Source: Clostridiales bacterium
GTDB lineage: Bacteria > Bacillota > Clostridia > Christensenellales > Borkfalkiaceae
Direction: 5' to 3'
DNA: 64,000 bases
Assembly: GCA_015071005.1 (NCBI GenBank)
Contig: SVIG01000004.1
Coordinates: 62,001-126,000, forward strand
Shown here piece after piece: positions 1 through 7,583 of the stretch. The notes below the pieces were generated by a model. The model was not told the DNA's origin. It searched no databases and worked only from the letters and a program-made list of their open reading frames with translations. Every line of letters begins with the position of its first letter. The stretch's first letter is position 1. Made by a program: the position numbers and the translations under genes.

Positions 1-430
1 CGTTGCGAAGATAGGCATAAAAATCGTTAAGCTCGTCGCCTGTGATTTCTTTTAAGGGAATGCCCAGTTTTTGGAAATACTTTGCAATGCGTGTATCCGC
101 CATTAACTTATAGTTGTTATAGGTTAGGACGGATAAATTGCCTTTGTAGCCGTCCAGCCATTCGGCGACGTACTTATCGACGGTGCATTCGGCGAGTCTG
201 CGCTTTTCCCGTTCGGCGTGCGTCATATTCGCATATAGATACATATCTTCGCTGTTGTACTGTGCAACGACTTCCATCAAACGGTGATTCGCTTCCGTTT
301 TGTTGCCGCGTTTTACGTCCAGATGTAGGTTTTGCCACTTTTCCTTTCTCTTTCCGCTCATATCATAAAGATTGATGACGGCGTACCATTTTCCATTTTT
401 TTCGGTCAAACGACCTGTGATTCTTTTCAT
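1..430 (-). CDS. Tyrosine recombinase/integrase, N-terminal part (cut by window edge)
   Basis: About 143 residues of a tyrosine site-specific recombinase are visible; the protein would integrate and excise the mobile element. The ATG (complement of 428-430) follows an AAGGAGG ribosome site. The first 60 residues (opening MKRITGRLTEKNGKWYAVIN) match the arm-type DNA-binding domain of element integrases. They lead into a SAM-like core-binding domain (for example CTVDKYVAEWLDGYKG near residues 80-95). The catalytic domain with its Arg/His/Arg/Tyr residues is outside the window, so activity cannot be judged. It is the last gene of a minus-strand set mobC-relaxase-excisionase-integrase, 19 nt after the excisionase-like gene. 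Family assignment is good; the exact subfamily is not determined. Confidence 0.85.
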   Translation of the reverse strand, partial: MKRITGRLTEKNGKWYAVINLYDMSGKRKEKWQNLHLDVKRGNKTEANHRLMEVVAQYNSEDMYLYANMTHAEREKRRLAECTVDKYVAEWLDGYKGNLSVLTYNNYKLMADTRIAKYFQKLGIPLKEITGDELNDFYAYLRN

Positions 431-449
431 AATTTGTTTTTCCTCCTTG

Positions 450-770
450 TTAATTTATTTTTTCTAATTTGGTCGTATCGCCATCGGCAATCACACGATA
501 GCACATTTTCGTTTGAAAGTCCAGACTTTTTCGGGACGATTTGGGACATTTGCGGTTATTTTTTTCATAAAGTTTTTCACCCATCAGGAAAGCGACCAAA
601 CGAGTTTTGGGAACGAGAATTTTCCCCGCCAATTGAATGGTTGACAGCTTGCCTGTTTTTGCCAATTCGTAAGCTTTGTTCTTGCCAATGCGAAGCACCT
701 TTGCCGCTTCGGGAACGGTGAGTACCTCGGGATAATCTTTTAACATACTATAACATTTTCTTTCCGTCAA
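450..770 (-). CDS. Excisionase-like helix-turn-helix protein
   Basis: A 106-residue protein whose first 60 residues form a winged-helix excisionase-type (HTH_17) domain. The pattern is EVLTVPEAAKVLRIGKNKAY followed by a polar segment and IQLAGKILVPKTRLVAFL. Such proteins bind element ends and steer the integrase toward excision. The start is TTG (complement of 768-770), chosen because AAGGAGG lies seven bases upstream, in the end of the relaxase gene. The C-terminal 40 residues are basic and look disordered. The position between relaxase and integrase supports the role. A second, distinct excisionase-like gene occurs at 56388-56651. Confidence 0.75.
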   Translation of the reverse strand: MTERKCYSMLKDYPEVLTVPEAAKVLRIGKNKAYELAKTGKLSTIQLAGKILVPKTRLVAFLMGEKLYEKNNRKCPKSSRKSLDFQTKMCYRVIADGDTTKLEKIN

Positions 771-782
771 TTTTTTTCCTCC

Positions 783-2243
783 TTATAATTTGATTTCTTG
801 TTCATTGTCGGATTCGATTTCGTTTTCATTTTCTAAATTTTCTTCTTCCGTGTGTGCCTTTTTGAGTGCGAGTGATATACCGACGGCGGTGAGAGTAAGT
901 GCGGCTGCAAGGTTTCCGCTTGCTTCTCTTGCCCGTTCTTCCGCTTCTCGTTCTTCGGGTGTTTTTCCATCATTACCCATACCCATGGTCGAGATTAACC
1001 CTGCAGAGCCAGCCAGAAGAATACCAGCGCGAGAGGGAACAGAGAGCAGATTAGGCTTGTCCAAAACATTACCTTTTCTCGTTTGTCCGTTCGCTGCACC
1101 AGAGAAGTATATTCCTCGTTCAGCTTCCCAACCTGTTTTGCGTATTCCGCTTGCGTTTGCCGAAAGGCTTTGTCCGTCTGTTCTTGTAGATTCCTGATGT
1201 GTCCGCGCATCTCCAGGTTGAGTCCGCTGACCGATTTCTCTACCTGATTCAACGCCGTTTCCGTCCTCGAAAAGAACTTGCGACTGTGCATTTCCATCTC
1301 GTCCGTCAGCGCTTGCATTTGCCCCAGCGTCGCTATCAGGGAGTTCCATTCTTCTTCCGTCAACAAGACCAGGGGTATCTCGTTTTGCGTTTCTTCCTCG
1401 TTTGGTTTGTACATGTCCGTCATCTCGTCCAGCGAGAATTTCTTGCCTTTGTCTGAACTCATCTTCCATTACCTCCTTTAAATATTTTTCGCCCGAGAGC
1501 TTATCGTCATTGCATTTGCGGTAAGCTCCGTTTTTGTATTTAGGTTCTTTGAAACAAGTGTAGGTTATATTTTTTCTACCGCGCTCCCAGCGAACGCCGT
1601 AGCCCATATTCTTCATTCGTAAAATAAATTCTTCTTGCGAAGCGCAACGCTCCATCGCGTACTTAATGGACGCACGTAAACGGAATTTCCAACTCTCTCG
1701 CTTTACTCCCGAACGGTATTCCCTTGACGAGATAGATTTCGTTTGTCCGTTCTCGTAAGGCGTGAGCACAGAGAGACGATGCTCGGTGCAGACCTCGTCG
1801 TTTATCTTCCGCAGCCGTTCTATGTTTTGTCGGTCTTCGTGTAATTTCTTTCCCGTTTCCGTATGCACCGTGTCGATGACAAAGTGATTGTGAATGTGAT
1901 CTCTGTCGCTGTGCGTTGCAACGAGTACGCCGTAGCCAGGCCACGCGCGTTTGGCAAACTCTAAACCGATTTCGTTCGCTTGGTCGGGCGTTATCTTTTC
2001 ATCGGGATGAAAGGACTGTACGTAATGCCGAAAGCACAAACCTTTTTCTTTATTCCAAACGGCTTTGTTCGTCATGAACTCTTGGTAGGCAAATTTCGGT
2101 GTGCAGTTTTGTCCGCTGACTGCGTGTGCGTTTTCTTCGGGCTTTGTCTTTTCAGGATTAAGACAGTAGTTGATGACAGCTTTCATTCGAGAAGGGAGTT
2201 GGTCGGCTTGGTTTGTGTATTTGATTTTTGTTAGCGTTGCCAA
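783..2243 (-). CDS. MOBP-type relaxase (MobA/VirD2 family)
   Basis: A 486-residue relaxase, expected to nick oriT through a tyrosine and pilot the single strand during conjugative transfer. The likely catalytic Tyr26 sits in KAVINYCLNPEKT. The metal-binding histidine motif (HSDRDHIHNH) is at residues 111-120. The catalytic domain ends near residue 250. The remaining ~230 residues are low-complexity, rich in Gly, Asp, Arg and Ser, with a weakly hydrophobic segment near residues 445-460. The gene overlaps mobC by 13 nt (translational coupling). Much of its C-terminal half also encodes a second protein in another frame (995-1462), which probably explains the odd composition. No coupling protein or secretion genes are seen, so the element would depend on another element's conjugation machine. 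Confidence 0.85.
   Translation of the reverse strand: MATLTKIKYTNQADQLPSRMKAVINYCLNPEKTKPEENAHAVSGQNCTPKFAYQEFMTNKAVWNKEKGLCFRHYVQSFHPDEKITPDQANEIGLEFAKRAWPGYGVLVATHSDRDHIHNHFVIDTVHTETGKKLHEDRQNIERLRKINDEVCTEHRLSVLTPYENGQTKSISSREYRSGVKRESWKFRLRASIKYAMERCASQEEFILRMKNMGYGVRWERGRKNITYTCFKEPKYKNGAYRKCNDDKLSGEKYLKEVMEDEFRQRQEILAGRDDGHVQTKRGRNAKRDTPGLVDGRRMELPDSDAGANASADGRDGNAQSQVLFEDGNGVESGREIGQRTQPGDARTHQESTRTDGQSLSANASGIRKTGWEAERGIYFSGAANGQTRKGNVLDKPNLLSVPSRAGILLAGSAGLISTMGMGNDGKTPEEREAEERAREASGNLAAALTLTAVGISLALKKAHTEEENLENENEIESDNEQEIKL
995..1462 (-). CDS. Nested MobB-like mobilisation protein with C-terminal membrane segment
   Basis: A 155-residue reading frame lies wholly inside the relaxase gene in a different frame. 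Its ATG (complement of 1460-1462) has a near-perfect AAAGGAGGT eight bases upstream, which a chance shadow frame would not be expected to have. The protein is acidic at the N-terminus (residues 1-30). It then shows a long heptad-like helical region (about 35-125; repeated Leu/Met with Glu/Gln/Lys) and ends in one hydrophobic segment (about 131-152; MFWTSLICSLFPLALVFFWL). In ColE1 and RSF1010/R1162, mobB is likewise encoded inside the relaxase gene in another frame, and RSF1010 MobB has a membrane segment. Assignment as a MobB analogue is by architecture and position, not by clear sequence similarity. Confidence 0.7.
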   Translation of the reverse strand: MSSDKGKKFSLDEMTDMYKPNEEETQNEIPLVLLTEEEWNSLIATLGQMQALTDEMEMHSRKFFSRTETALNQVEKSVSGLNLEMRGHIRNLQEQTDKAFRQTQAEYAKQVGKLNEEYTSLVQRTDKREKVMFWTSLICSLFPLALVFFWLALQG

Positions 2244-2557
2244 TCTTTTGCTCCTTTCCGAGCAAGCTGTCGGAGCTCTTCATAGGTCTGTTGTAAAACC
2301 TCATTTGTTTCCGCGAGCGAAATCGCCTCAATTTTGCCCAAATGCGCCAGCCTCGTCAGTTGGTTTAGGTTGTTTCCAATTCGCCGTAATTCGGCGAGCA
2401 ACGGCGTCAAATCGTCGATTACCGTGATGCGTTTACCTATGGCGCACGCCACGAGAAAATCGGTGCGGTTCATGCCTGCTTTTGTTGCCTTGGTATCGAT
2501 TGTCGTTAGTTCTTTTTCGGTTACCCGAATAGGTATGGAAATGCTTCTTTTTCTCAA
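2231..2557 (-). CDS. mobC: MobC relaxosome accessory protein
   Basis: A 108-residue protein of the bacterial mobilisation (MobC) family, which binds near oriT and helps the relaxase open the nick site. The N-terminus has a ribbon-helix-helix-like pattern (RSISIPIRVTEKELTTIDTK). The C-terminal part carries the family signature LRRIGNNLNQLTRLAHLGKI. I place the start at TTG (complement of 2555-2557), because AAGGAG lies just upstream and the family homology begins there. An earlier ATG at 2737 would add 60 unrelated residues read through the palindromic region. The 3' end overlaps the relaxase start by 13 nt. Confidence 0.85.
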   Translation of the reverse strand: MRKRSISIPIRVTEKELTTIDTKATKAGMNRTDFLVACAIGKRITVIDDLTPLLAELRRIGNNLNQLTRLAHLGKIEAISLAETNEVLQQTYEELRQLARKGAKDWQR

Positions 2558-2593
2558 ATAATAATTCTCCTTAAAAATATATTTTTTGTCCAA

Positions 2594-2738
2594 CTTGCGT
2601 CCCTGTGGACGGTAGGGGTGCGGGTTACTCCCGCTTGATGTGCGTTGGCGGATAGCCACGCGCTCTGCTTGCCACAGCAAAGCTGTGAAATGGGTAGCAG
2701 AAAAACTTTGGGGTTGCGCCCTTATGCAGGGACGCAAG
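2594..2738. other. Candidate oriT / mobC control region
   Basis: This non-coding stretch upstream of mobC is dense in palindromes. A perfect 12-bp inverted repeat, CTTGCGTCCCTG (2594-2605) and CAGGGACGCAAG (2727-2738), frames three hairpins. They are CGTCC-ctgt-GGACG (2598-2611), GCGGG-ttact-CCCGC (2620-2634) and CACAGC-aaa-GCTGTG (2673-2687). Mobilisable elements usually carry oriT as inverted repeats just upstream of mobC/relaxase, so this is the best oriT candidate. The nick site is not identified. From 2740 to about 2890 I see no further gene or signal; the right edge of the mobilisation module may lie there. Confidence 0.55.
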
Positions 2739-2889
2739 GGACGGAAAAAACGGAAATTTTGCGGGCACGGTTTTTTGCGTCTTATACGGCACTTTCGTCA
2801 CTTTCGTCGGCAGAAGGAAGGTACCATGTCTTGATGTATCGTTTTCCGTTGCTCCGTCCGCTCGTGAAAAAGACGTTGTTTTCTTCTAG

Positions 2890-3246
2890 TGTGTACCGCC
2901 ATTTGTTCGTCTCTTCCACTCTACGTATACAATAAACTTTAATTTGTTAAAAGGTGACTATTCATTTACTGGTGGTACTTATAATTATTCCGCAACGTGT
3001 ACGGGCGTTACTTCGACCTTATCCGCAGATACTGGTCTTAGCAGAAGCGCAACGGAATTCTACAACGAATTGATAGCGGGCGGTATGATAAAGCCTAGTG
3101 AACAATCTACCTTTAATACGACGGAAAAATTGTCGCTTGGTTGGGTTCAAACCTTCTATAGGAATGATGGAACAACTTCTTTCAGGAACGCTAACTGCGT
3201 TTGCGAAATCAGCGCGTCGCCGTTTGTAAACTGGGGCGTGTTCTAA
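2890..3246 (+). pseudogene. 3' fragment of a repeated gene of unknown function, copy 1
   Basis: The reading frame runs open from a stop at 2887 to TAA at 3244-3246 but has no credible start codon or ribosome site. From about 2906 onward it encodes the same tail as 5896-6241 (RLFHSTYTINFN..., then ...TTEKLSLGWVQ... and the last residues SPFVNWGVF), at roughly 85-90% nucleotide identity by eye. The protein is Thr/Ser-rich with conserved Cys in SATCTG and NCVCEIS; I do not recognise the family. Because the upstream sequence differs between the two copies and starts abruptly, this looks like a gene end left by duplication or recombination. It is followed by a strong terminator and then the GH94-like gene. 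Confidence 0.5.
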
Positions 3247-3390
3247 ATTCAAAACATAACAAAATCCCACCCCTGCAATTTTTTGCAGTGGTGGGGAAAT
3301 TTTGTGCGTATATAAAGAGGATTTTTGCTGGGTAATTATGAAAACTGAGAGAAAAAATAATAGTTTTTACGAATTTGAAGATAAAAACAG
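2906..3390 (+). repeat. Left copy of a long direct repeat flanking the GH94-like gene
   Basis: The order gene tail, GC-rich terminator, then 5' end of the GH94-like gene (GGTAATTATGAAAACTGAG onward) is found here and again at about 5894-6480. The tails are nearly the same length. The terminator stems differ in sequence but occupy the same place. The first ~15 codons of the GH94-like gene recur at 6430. This shows that a unit of about 3 kb was tandemly duplicated and the second unit later truncated. Confidence 0.6.
3265..3303 (+). terminator. Rho-independent terminator after repeat-gene copy 1
   Basis: TCCCACCCCTGCAA and TTGCAGTGGTGGGGA form a long stem around a TTTT loop, followed by AAATTTT. 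It separates the gene fragment from the GH94-like gene. Confidence 0.75.
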
Positions 3391-5713
3391 GGAGATAATC
3401 TTTAAACGCCATGATATGCCATCGCCTTGGATGAATTATCTCACGAACGGTGAAATGTTTACGATGATTTCGCAGGCAGGAGGCAATTTATCGTGGTATA
3501 AATCGCCGCAAATTTGGCGTATTGGTAAATATAATTTTTATAATTTGCCAGTGGATATTAACGGGTTATTTCTTTATATCAAAGATTTGTCGACGGGCAA
3601 GGTTTGGAATCCTACGTTTATTCCCTGTAACGAAACGCTCGATTTTTGGCGTTCGGCACACGGGCTTGGTTACACGCGCTTTGAAGCGGAAAAGGGTGGA
3701 CTAAAAGTAGACCTGACCTGCTTTATCGGGAAAGACAACGTCCTTGTGTATAAAGCAAATATCTTGTCGCAGACAGCGCGGAAAGTGCAGATTTTTGCGT
3801 GTCAAGAAATGGGTTTGATGCAATATTTGCGTGAAGTACAATGGCAATGCTACGTGAAGAACAGCAACAATATTTTGTACAATGCACAAAACGATGCGTT
3901 GGTGTACGAATATTTCCCTGACGGACAGCCCCGTCCCGAAGAAACGCCGTTTGTATATTTTACGGCAGATAAAAAATCAAGTTCGTATAGCGGCAGTCGG
4001 CAAGATTTTATCGGTTATTACCGTGACTTGAAAAATCCTGTTGCGGTTGAAAATGGCTCGTGTGGAAATCAGGAATTAAAAGGCGGAGAAGCGATGTTCT
4101 CACTGTCGTTTGATTTGGATTTGCAACCGACAAAAGCGGAAAGTTTGAACGTTTATCTCGGTACGATTGGACAAACGGACGATTTAACGGAAACATTAAC
4201 GAGATTAAAAACGACTGCTTATTCTGAAAAAGCATTGAATGACTTAAAAGAATATTGGGATAAGCGTCTTTCTCGGTATCAAGTTTCCATACCTGATGCG
4301 GATTGCGCGCGGATGATGAATACGTGGAATCCTTTGCAGGCATTGGTGAACTTTTACGTATGCAGAGAAATTTCGTTTTATGCGACGGGTACAGTGCGCG
4401 GGGTAGGGGTCCGCGACGCTTCGCAGGATATTTTGGGAAATCTCTTGTATGATTTAAAGAAGTCGAAAGAAAAACTCAAATTGATTATATCGCAACAATA
4501 TAATTGCGGAAAAACAGTACATTATTTTTACCCTGAAGAAAAAAATCCGCCACTTTTAAGCGACCGCAGTGATAATCATTTGTGGATGATTTATACGGCG
4601 TATCAAATTGTTATGGAAGAGGGGGATACGGGCTTTTTAGATGAAATTGTACCCTATTTTGATGGCGGTAAAGGGACGATTTGGGGGCATTTAAACCGTT
4701 CCATTGAATTTACTTTGGCGAATTTGGGGGGGAATGGCTTGCCTTTGATGCTTGGCTCGGATTGGAACGATATGCTTTCCAATGTATGCAAGAAAGGAAA
4801 GGGAGAGAGTGTTTTCGTTTCGCAAATGCTAGTATTGGCTTGCAAGCAAATGAAAGAATTGAGCGCTTATTACGATAAAGGGAAAGGGGGGCTTGATTAT
4901 GATAAAGTGATATGCGAGCAAGAAAAAATATTGAATGACCTTTGTTGGGACGGGGAATGGTTTATACGTGCCGTTACGGACGAAGGGCGTAAACTTGGGG
5001 TAAAAGGCGAGGCTTGTGCAGAGCTTTGGATTAACTCCCAAAGCTGGGCCGTTTTGTCAGGAAGTACGACAAAGGATAGGGGCATGTCTGCGATGAATGC
5101 TGCAATGGAACGTTTGGATTGTGGTTATGGCTTAATGAAATTGTATCCACCCTTGCAAAGAAATTATCCATCCAAGGAGAACGAACTGACCTTTGCTCAA
5201 CCTGGGATTGGCGAAAACGGCGGCGTATTTTGTCACGCCAATGCGTGGGCAATTATTGCGCAATGTATGCTTGGAAACAACAATGAAGCTTATAAAATTT
5301 ATAAGGATATGATTCCGCATAATATCGTAAAGAAATTTGGTGTGGATTTATACAATGCAGAACCGTATGTTTATGCATCTAATATTCGTGCACCGATGGC
5401 GCTTTCGGCAGGACAAGCAGGTGTTTCTTGGTTGTCTGGTACTGCGGCTTGGATGACGGTTGCCGTTCAGCAGTACATTTTCGGTTTGAAACCGACGATG
5501 GAGGGATTGGAAATAAGTCCTTGTATTCCCGACGAATGGGAAATGGTAAAAATTAAACGATTGTTTCGCCATTGCGTGTTTGATATAACAATAGACAATC
5601 GAGCAAGAAAAGGAAATATGGTTAAAGATATTTTCGTAAATGGCGAGAAACATTACGGGAACATTGTGCGATCCCAAGGGGAAAAATTACAGATTATCGT
5701 AGTGATGGGCTAA
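3338..5713 (+). CDS. GH94-like glycoside phosphorylase (cellobiose-phosphorylase family)
   Basis: A protein of about 791 residues related to GH94 phosphorylases, which split beta-linked disaccharides with phosphate to give a sugar 1-phosphate. The N-terminal beta-sandwich domain (about 1-270) is followed by an (alpha/alpha)6 barrel. Family landmarks are RGVGVRDASQD (about 365-375), LGSDWNDM (472-479, containing the catalytic aspartate region), INSQSWAVLSG and ENGGVFCHANAWA. There is no signal peptide, so it acts in the cytoplasm. I chose ATG 3338 because homology-like sequence starts there and the same start context is copied at 6430. The ribosome site is weak, and a TTG/GTG near 3302 is an alternative. 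It stands alone between repeats and may feed the large locus downstream. The true disaccharide is unknown. Confidence 0.8.
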   Translation: MKTERKNNSFYEFEDKNREIIFKRHDMPSPWMNYLTNGEMFTMISQAGGNLSWYKSPQIWRIGKYNFYNLPVDINGLFLYIKDLSTGKVWNPTFIPCNETLDFWRSAHGLGYTRFEAEKGGLKVDLTCFIGKDNVLVYKANILSQTARKVQIFACQEMGLMQYLREVQWQCYVKNSNNILYNAQNDALVYEYFPDGQPRPEETPFVYFTADKKSSSYSGSRQDFIGYYRDLKNPVAVENGSCGNQELKGGEAMFSLSFDLDLQPTKAESLNVYLGTIGQTDDLTETLTRLKTTAYSEKALNDLKEYWDKRLSRYQVSIPDADCARMMNTWNPLQALVNFYVCREISFYATGTVRGVGVRDASQDILGNLLYDLKKSKEKLKLIISQQYNCGKTVHYFYPEEKNPPLLSDRSDNHLWMIYTAYQIVMEEGDTGFLDEIVPYFDGGKGTIWGHLNRSIEFTLANLGGNGLPLMLGSDWNDMLSNVCKKGKGESVFVSQMLVLACKQMKELSAYYDKGKGGLDYDKVICEQEKILNDLCWDGEWFIRAVTDEGRKLGVKGEACAELWINSQSWAVLSGSTTKDRGMSAMNAAMERLDCGYGLMKLYPPLQRNYPSKENELTFAQPGIGENGGVFCHANAWAIIAQCMLGNNNEAYKIYKDMIPHNIVKKFGVDLYNAEPYVYASNIRAPMALSAGQAGVSWLSGTAAWMTVAVQQYIFGLKPTMEGLEISPCIPDEWEMVKIKRLFRHCVFDITIDNRARKGNMVKDIFVNGEKHYGNIVRSQGEKLQIIVVMG

Positions 5714-5743
5714 AAATGCAACTGACTTGTTTACAAATCGATA

Positions 5744-6241
5744 TTGCAAAGAATTGTGGCTATATGTAAACCATTCCACAGCAAGTACGTGCGTAGCAAA
5801 ACGTGGTATCAATATTGTGTAACGGCGAAAGGCATGGTAGTTGCAGATTCTGTTTGCGCAAAGAGAATACAGGTAGAATCTTGGTTCCCTGAATATGCTC
5901 TTCGTCTCTTCCACTCTACGTATACGATAAACTTCAATTTAGTTAAAGGCGACTATTCGTTTAGTGGTTTTACTTATAATTATTCTGCAACGTGTACGGG
6001 CGCGACTTCGACATTGTCCGCAGATACAGGTCTTAGCAGAAGCGCAGCGGAATTCTACAATGAATTGATAGCGGGCGGCATGATACGCCCCAGTGAACAA
6101 TCTACCTTTAATACGACGGAAAAATTGTCGCTTGGTTGGGTTCAAGAATTCTATAGGAATGACGGAAAAACGGTTTTCAAAGGTGCTAACTGCATTTGCG
6201 AAATCAGCGCGTCGCCGTTTGTAAACTGGGGCGTGTTCTAA
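5744..6241 (+). pseudogene. Repeated gene of unknown function, copy 2 (probably a 3' fragment)
   Basis: An open frame of up to 165 codons whose last ~115 codons match copy 1 (2906-3246). Its first ~50 codons are unrelated to the sequence upstream of copy 1. The only start available is TTG 5744, with no ribosome site, so the frame is probably the end of a once longer gene rather than a complete one. Shared features are FHSTYTINFNLVKGDYSFSG, a Cys pair (SATCTG / NCICEIS) and the terminal SPFVNWGVF. Function unknown. It immediately follows the GH94-like gene and is closed by a strong terminator. Confidence 0.45.
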
Positions 6242-6260
6242 ATTTAAAACAAAATAAAGT

Positions 6261-6300
6261 CCCGCCCCCGCCTGCAAAGGAGGGGGCGGGAAGCCTTTTA
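6261..6300 (+). terminator. Rho-independent terminator after repeat-gene copy 2
   Basis: CCCGCCCCC (6261-6269) pairs perfectly with GGGGGCGGG (6282-6290), followed by AAGCCTTTT. It occupies the same position as the terminator after copy 1. From 6300 to 6430 I see no gene. Confidence 0.75.
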
Positions 6301-6429
6301 AAAATGACTCACAAGGGAAGGCCCTTTTTTTATCGTACGAATGTGATTTTCTTTCGAGAAAACTTGTTCATAGAAGTAGTAAAAAAGTTATTACGGGCTA
6401 CTTTTGTATGTATATTTTAATAGGTAATT

Positions 6430-6495
6430 ATGAAAACTGAGGAAGAAAATAATAGTCTTTACGAATCTGACGATTTTGAAAAGAATAGTGTATAA
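6430..6495 (+). pseudogene. Truncated 5' end of a second GH94-like gene
   Basis: GGTAATTATGAAAACTGAGG and the following ~45 bases repeat the start of the GH94-like gene at 3338, with a few substitutions (MKTEEENNSLYESD versus MKTERKNNSFYEFED). The frame then runs into TAA at 6493. The rest of the gene is missing and is replaced by a fragment of the helix-turn-helix gene on the other strand. Confidence 0.6.
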
Positions 6496-6588
6496 AATAG
6501 ATTTTCTACCGTGTCTATGTATTCAAATAAATCCTTGATGTCGATGGAATACTGCCGAGTTTTCTTGCCGTTGTTTTTACGTTTTAAT
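6488..6588 (-). pseudogene. Fragment of the helix-turn-helix gene found intact at 55849-56391
   Basis: Read on the minus strand, this stretch encodes KNNGKKTRQYSIDIKDLFEY, nearly identical to the middle of the 180-residue protein at 55849-56391. It has no start, no C-terminal half and only drifted sequence after that. It is a decayed copy. Confidence 0.55.
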
Positions 6589-6650
6589 ATTTTAATGTCA
6601 AAATGGCATATATAATTAAAAATAAATATGGCAAAATGGCAATAAAACGC

Positions 6651-6679
6651 TTGAAAATTGATTGTCAATATGCTATAAT
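6651..6679 (+). promoter_or_regulatory. Sigma-70-type promoter of the toxin-antitoxin pair
   Basis: TTGAAA (6651-6656), a 17-base spacer and a consensus TATAAT (6674-6679) stand just upstream of the AGAGGTGG ribosome site and ATG 6696. The antitoxin carries its own HTH, so this promoter is probably autorepressed. Confidence 0.65.
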
Positions 6680-6695
6680 GCAATAGAGGTGGCGT

Positions 6696-7166
6696 ATGAC
6701 ATTAAAAGAATTGAGAATTAAAAAAGGATTAACGCAACTTGTGTGTGCGCAATTTTTAGGAGTTTCTCTACGCACGTATATCCGCTATGAATCAGATGAC
6801 AATAAAGCAAATACTTTAAAATATCGGTATATGCTTAAAGAGCTGGAAACATACGGCTATATAGACGAGCAACATGGCGTATTAACGGTAGAATCTATTA
6901 AAAATATTTGTGCGGAAGTTTTTGAACGCTATGAAGTAGAATATTGCTATCTGTTTGGTTCTTATGCGAAAGGAAAGGCAACGGAAACTAGTGATGTAGA
7001 CTTATTGATTGCCACGCCTTTAAACGGATTGCAATTCTTTGAATTGGTGGAAACTTTAAGAGAAAAGCTTTGCAAAAAGATAGATGCGCTTCACCAAACG
7101 CAGCTCAACAATAACTTGGAACTCACACAAGAAATCTTAAAGGATGGGATAAAGATTTATGGATAA
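6696..7166 (+). CDS. mntA: MntA-type antitoxin: XRE helix-turn-helix fused to minimal nucleotidyltransferase
   Basis: A 156-residue antitoxin of a HEPN/MNT pair. Residues 1-55 form an XRE-type HTH (LKELRIKKGLTQLVCAQFLG). Residues about 68-150 form a minimal nucleotidyltransferase with the signature GSx10DxD: Gly88-Ser89 and Asp100/Asp102 (GSYAKGKATETSDVD). In characterised HepT/MntA systems this enzyme neutralises the toxin by AMPylating a tyrosine in the toxin. The ATG follows AGAGGTGG and the gene overlaps hepT by 8 nt, ensuring coupled synthesis. The fused HTH suggests direct autoregulation. Confidence 0.85.
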   Translation: MTLKELRIKKGLTQLVCAQFLGVSLRTYIRYESDDNKANTLKYRYMLKELETYGYIDEQHGVLTVESIKNICAEVFERYEVEYCYLFGSYAKGKATETSDVDLLIATPLNGLQFFELVETLREKLCKKIDALHQTQLNNNLELTQEILKDGIKIYG

Positions 7167-7497
7167 TACGAAAAACAATCAATATTATATTGATAAAATT
7201 CTTACTGATTTAAAGTTTGTTATTGACCATACACAGGGCAAAACGCAACAACAAATCGAAGGCGATGACTTATTGGTAGACTCCATCATGTTTCGTGTAA
7301 TCCAAATTGCAGAAAATAGCATGAAGTTGGATGAAGAGTTCCAAAAGAAGAATAGCCATATTCCTTGGCGTGCAATTCGTGGTATGAGAAATATGATTGT
7401 CCACAACTATGGAGCTGTGGATTTAGCGATTGTATATGATACGGTTGCTAATAGTATTCCCGAGCTCTATCGGATGTTGAGCAGTGTAACGTTTTAA
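7159..7497 (+). CDS. hepT: HepT-like HEPN ribonuclease toxin
   Basis: A 112-residue all-helical HEPN-domain (DUF86) protein. It has the complete RX4HXY motif, Arg77, His82 and Tyr84, in RNMIVHNY. Members cut RNA, and the tyrosine is the site AMPylated by MntA in studied pairs. It overlaps the antitoxin by 8 nt and is followed by a terminator at 7545. Intact key residues suggest a working system, which may stabilise the surrounding island; that role is an inference. Confidence 0.85.
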   Translation: MDNTKNNQYYIDKILTDLKFVIDHTQGKTQQQIEGDDLLVDSIMFRVIQIAENSMKLDEEFQKKNSHIPWRAIRGMRNMIVHNYGAVDLAIVYDTVANSIPELYRMLSSVTF

Positions 7498-7544
7498 TAA
7501 AATCTATTTTTCATCAAGGACATGGTATAGGGATTTTAGCAAAA

Positions 7545-7582
7545 AACACCTGTAAAGCGCAAGGCTTTGCAGGTGTTTTTGT
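7545..7582. terminator. Terminator between hepT and the HTH pseudogene
   Basis: AACACCTG (7545-7552) and CAGGTGTT (7570-7577) flank a second inner stem (AGC/GCT) and are followed by TTTGTTTT. A similar hairpin with the same preceding sequence (CATGGTATAGGGATTTTA) occurs at 55809-55842, so this block is duplicated together with the HTH gene. Confidence 0.7.
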
Positions 7583-7583
7583 T

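Noticed and set aside
2231-2737. mobC starting at ATG 2737
   Set aside because: The first 60 codons would run through the palindromic candidate oriT; the TTG at 2557 has AAGGAG and fits family length.
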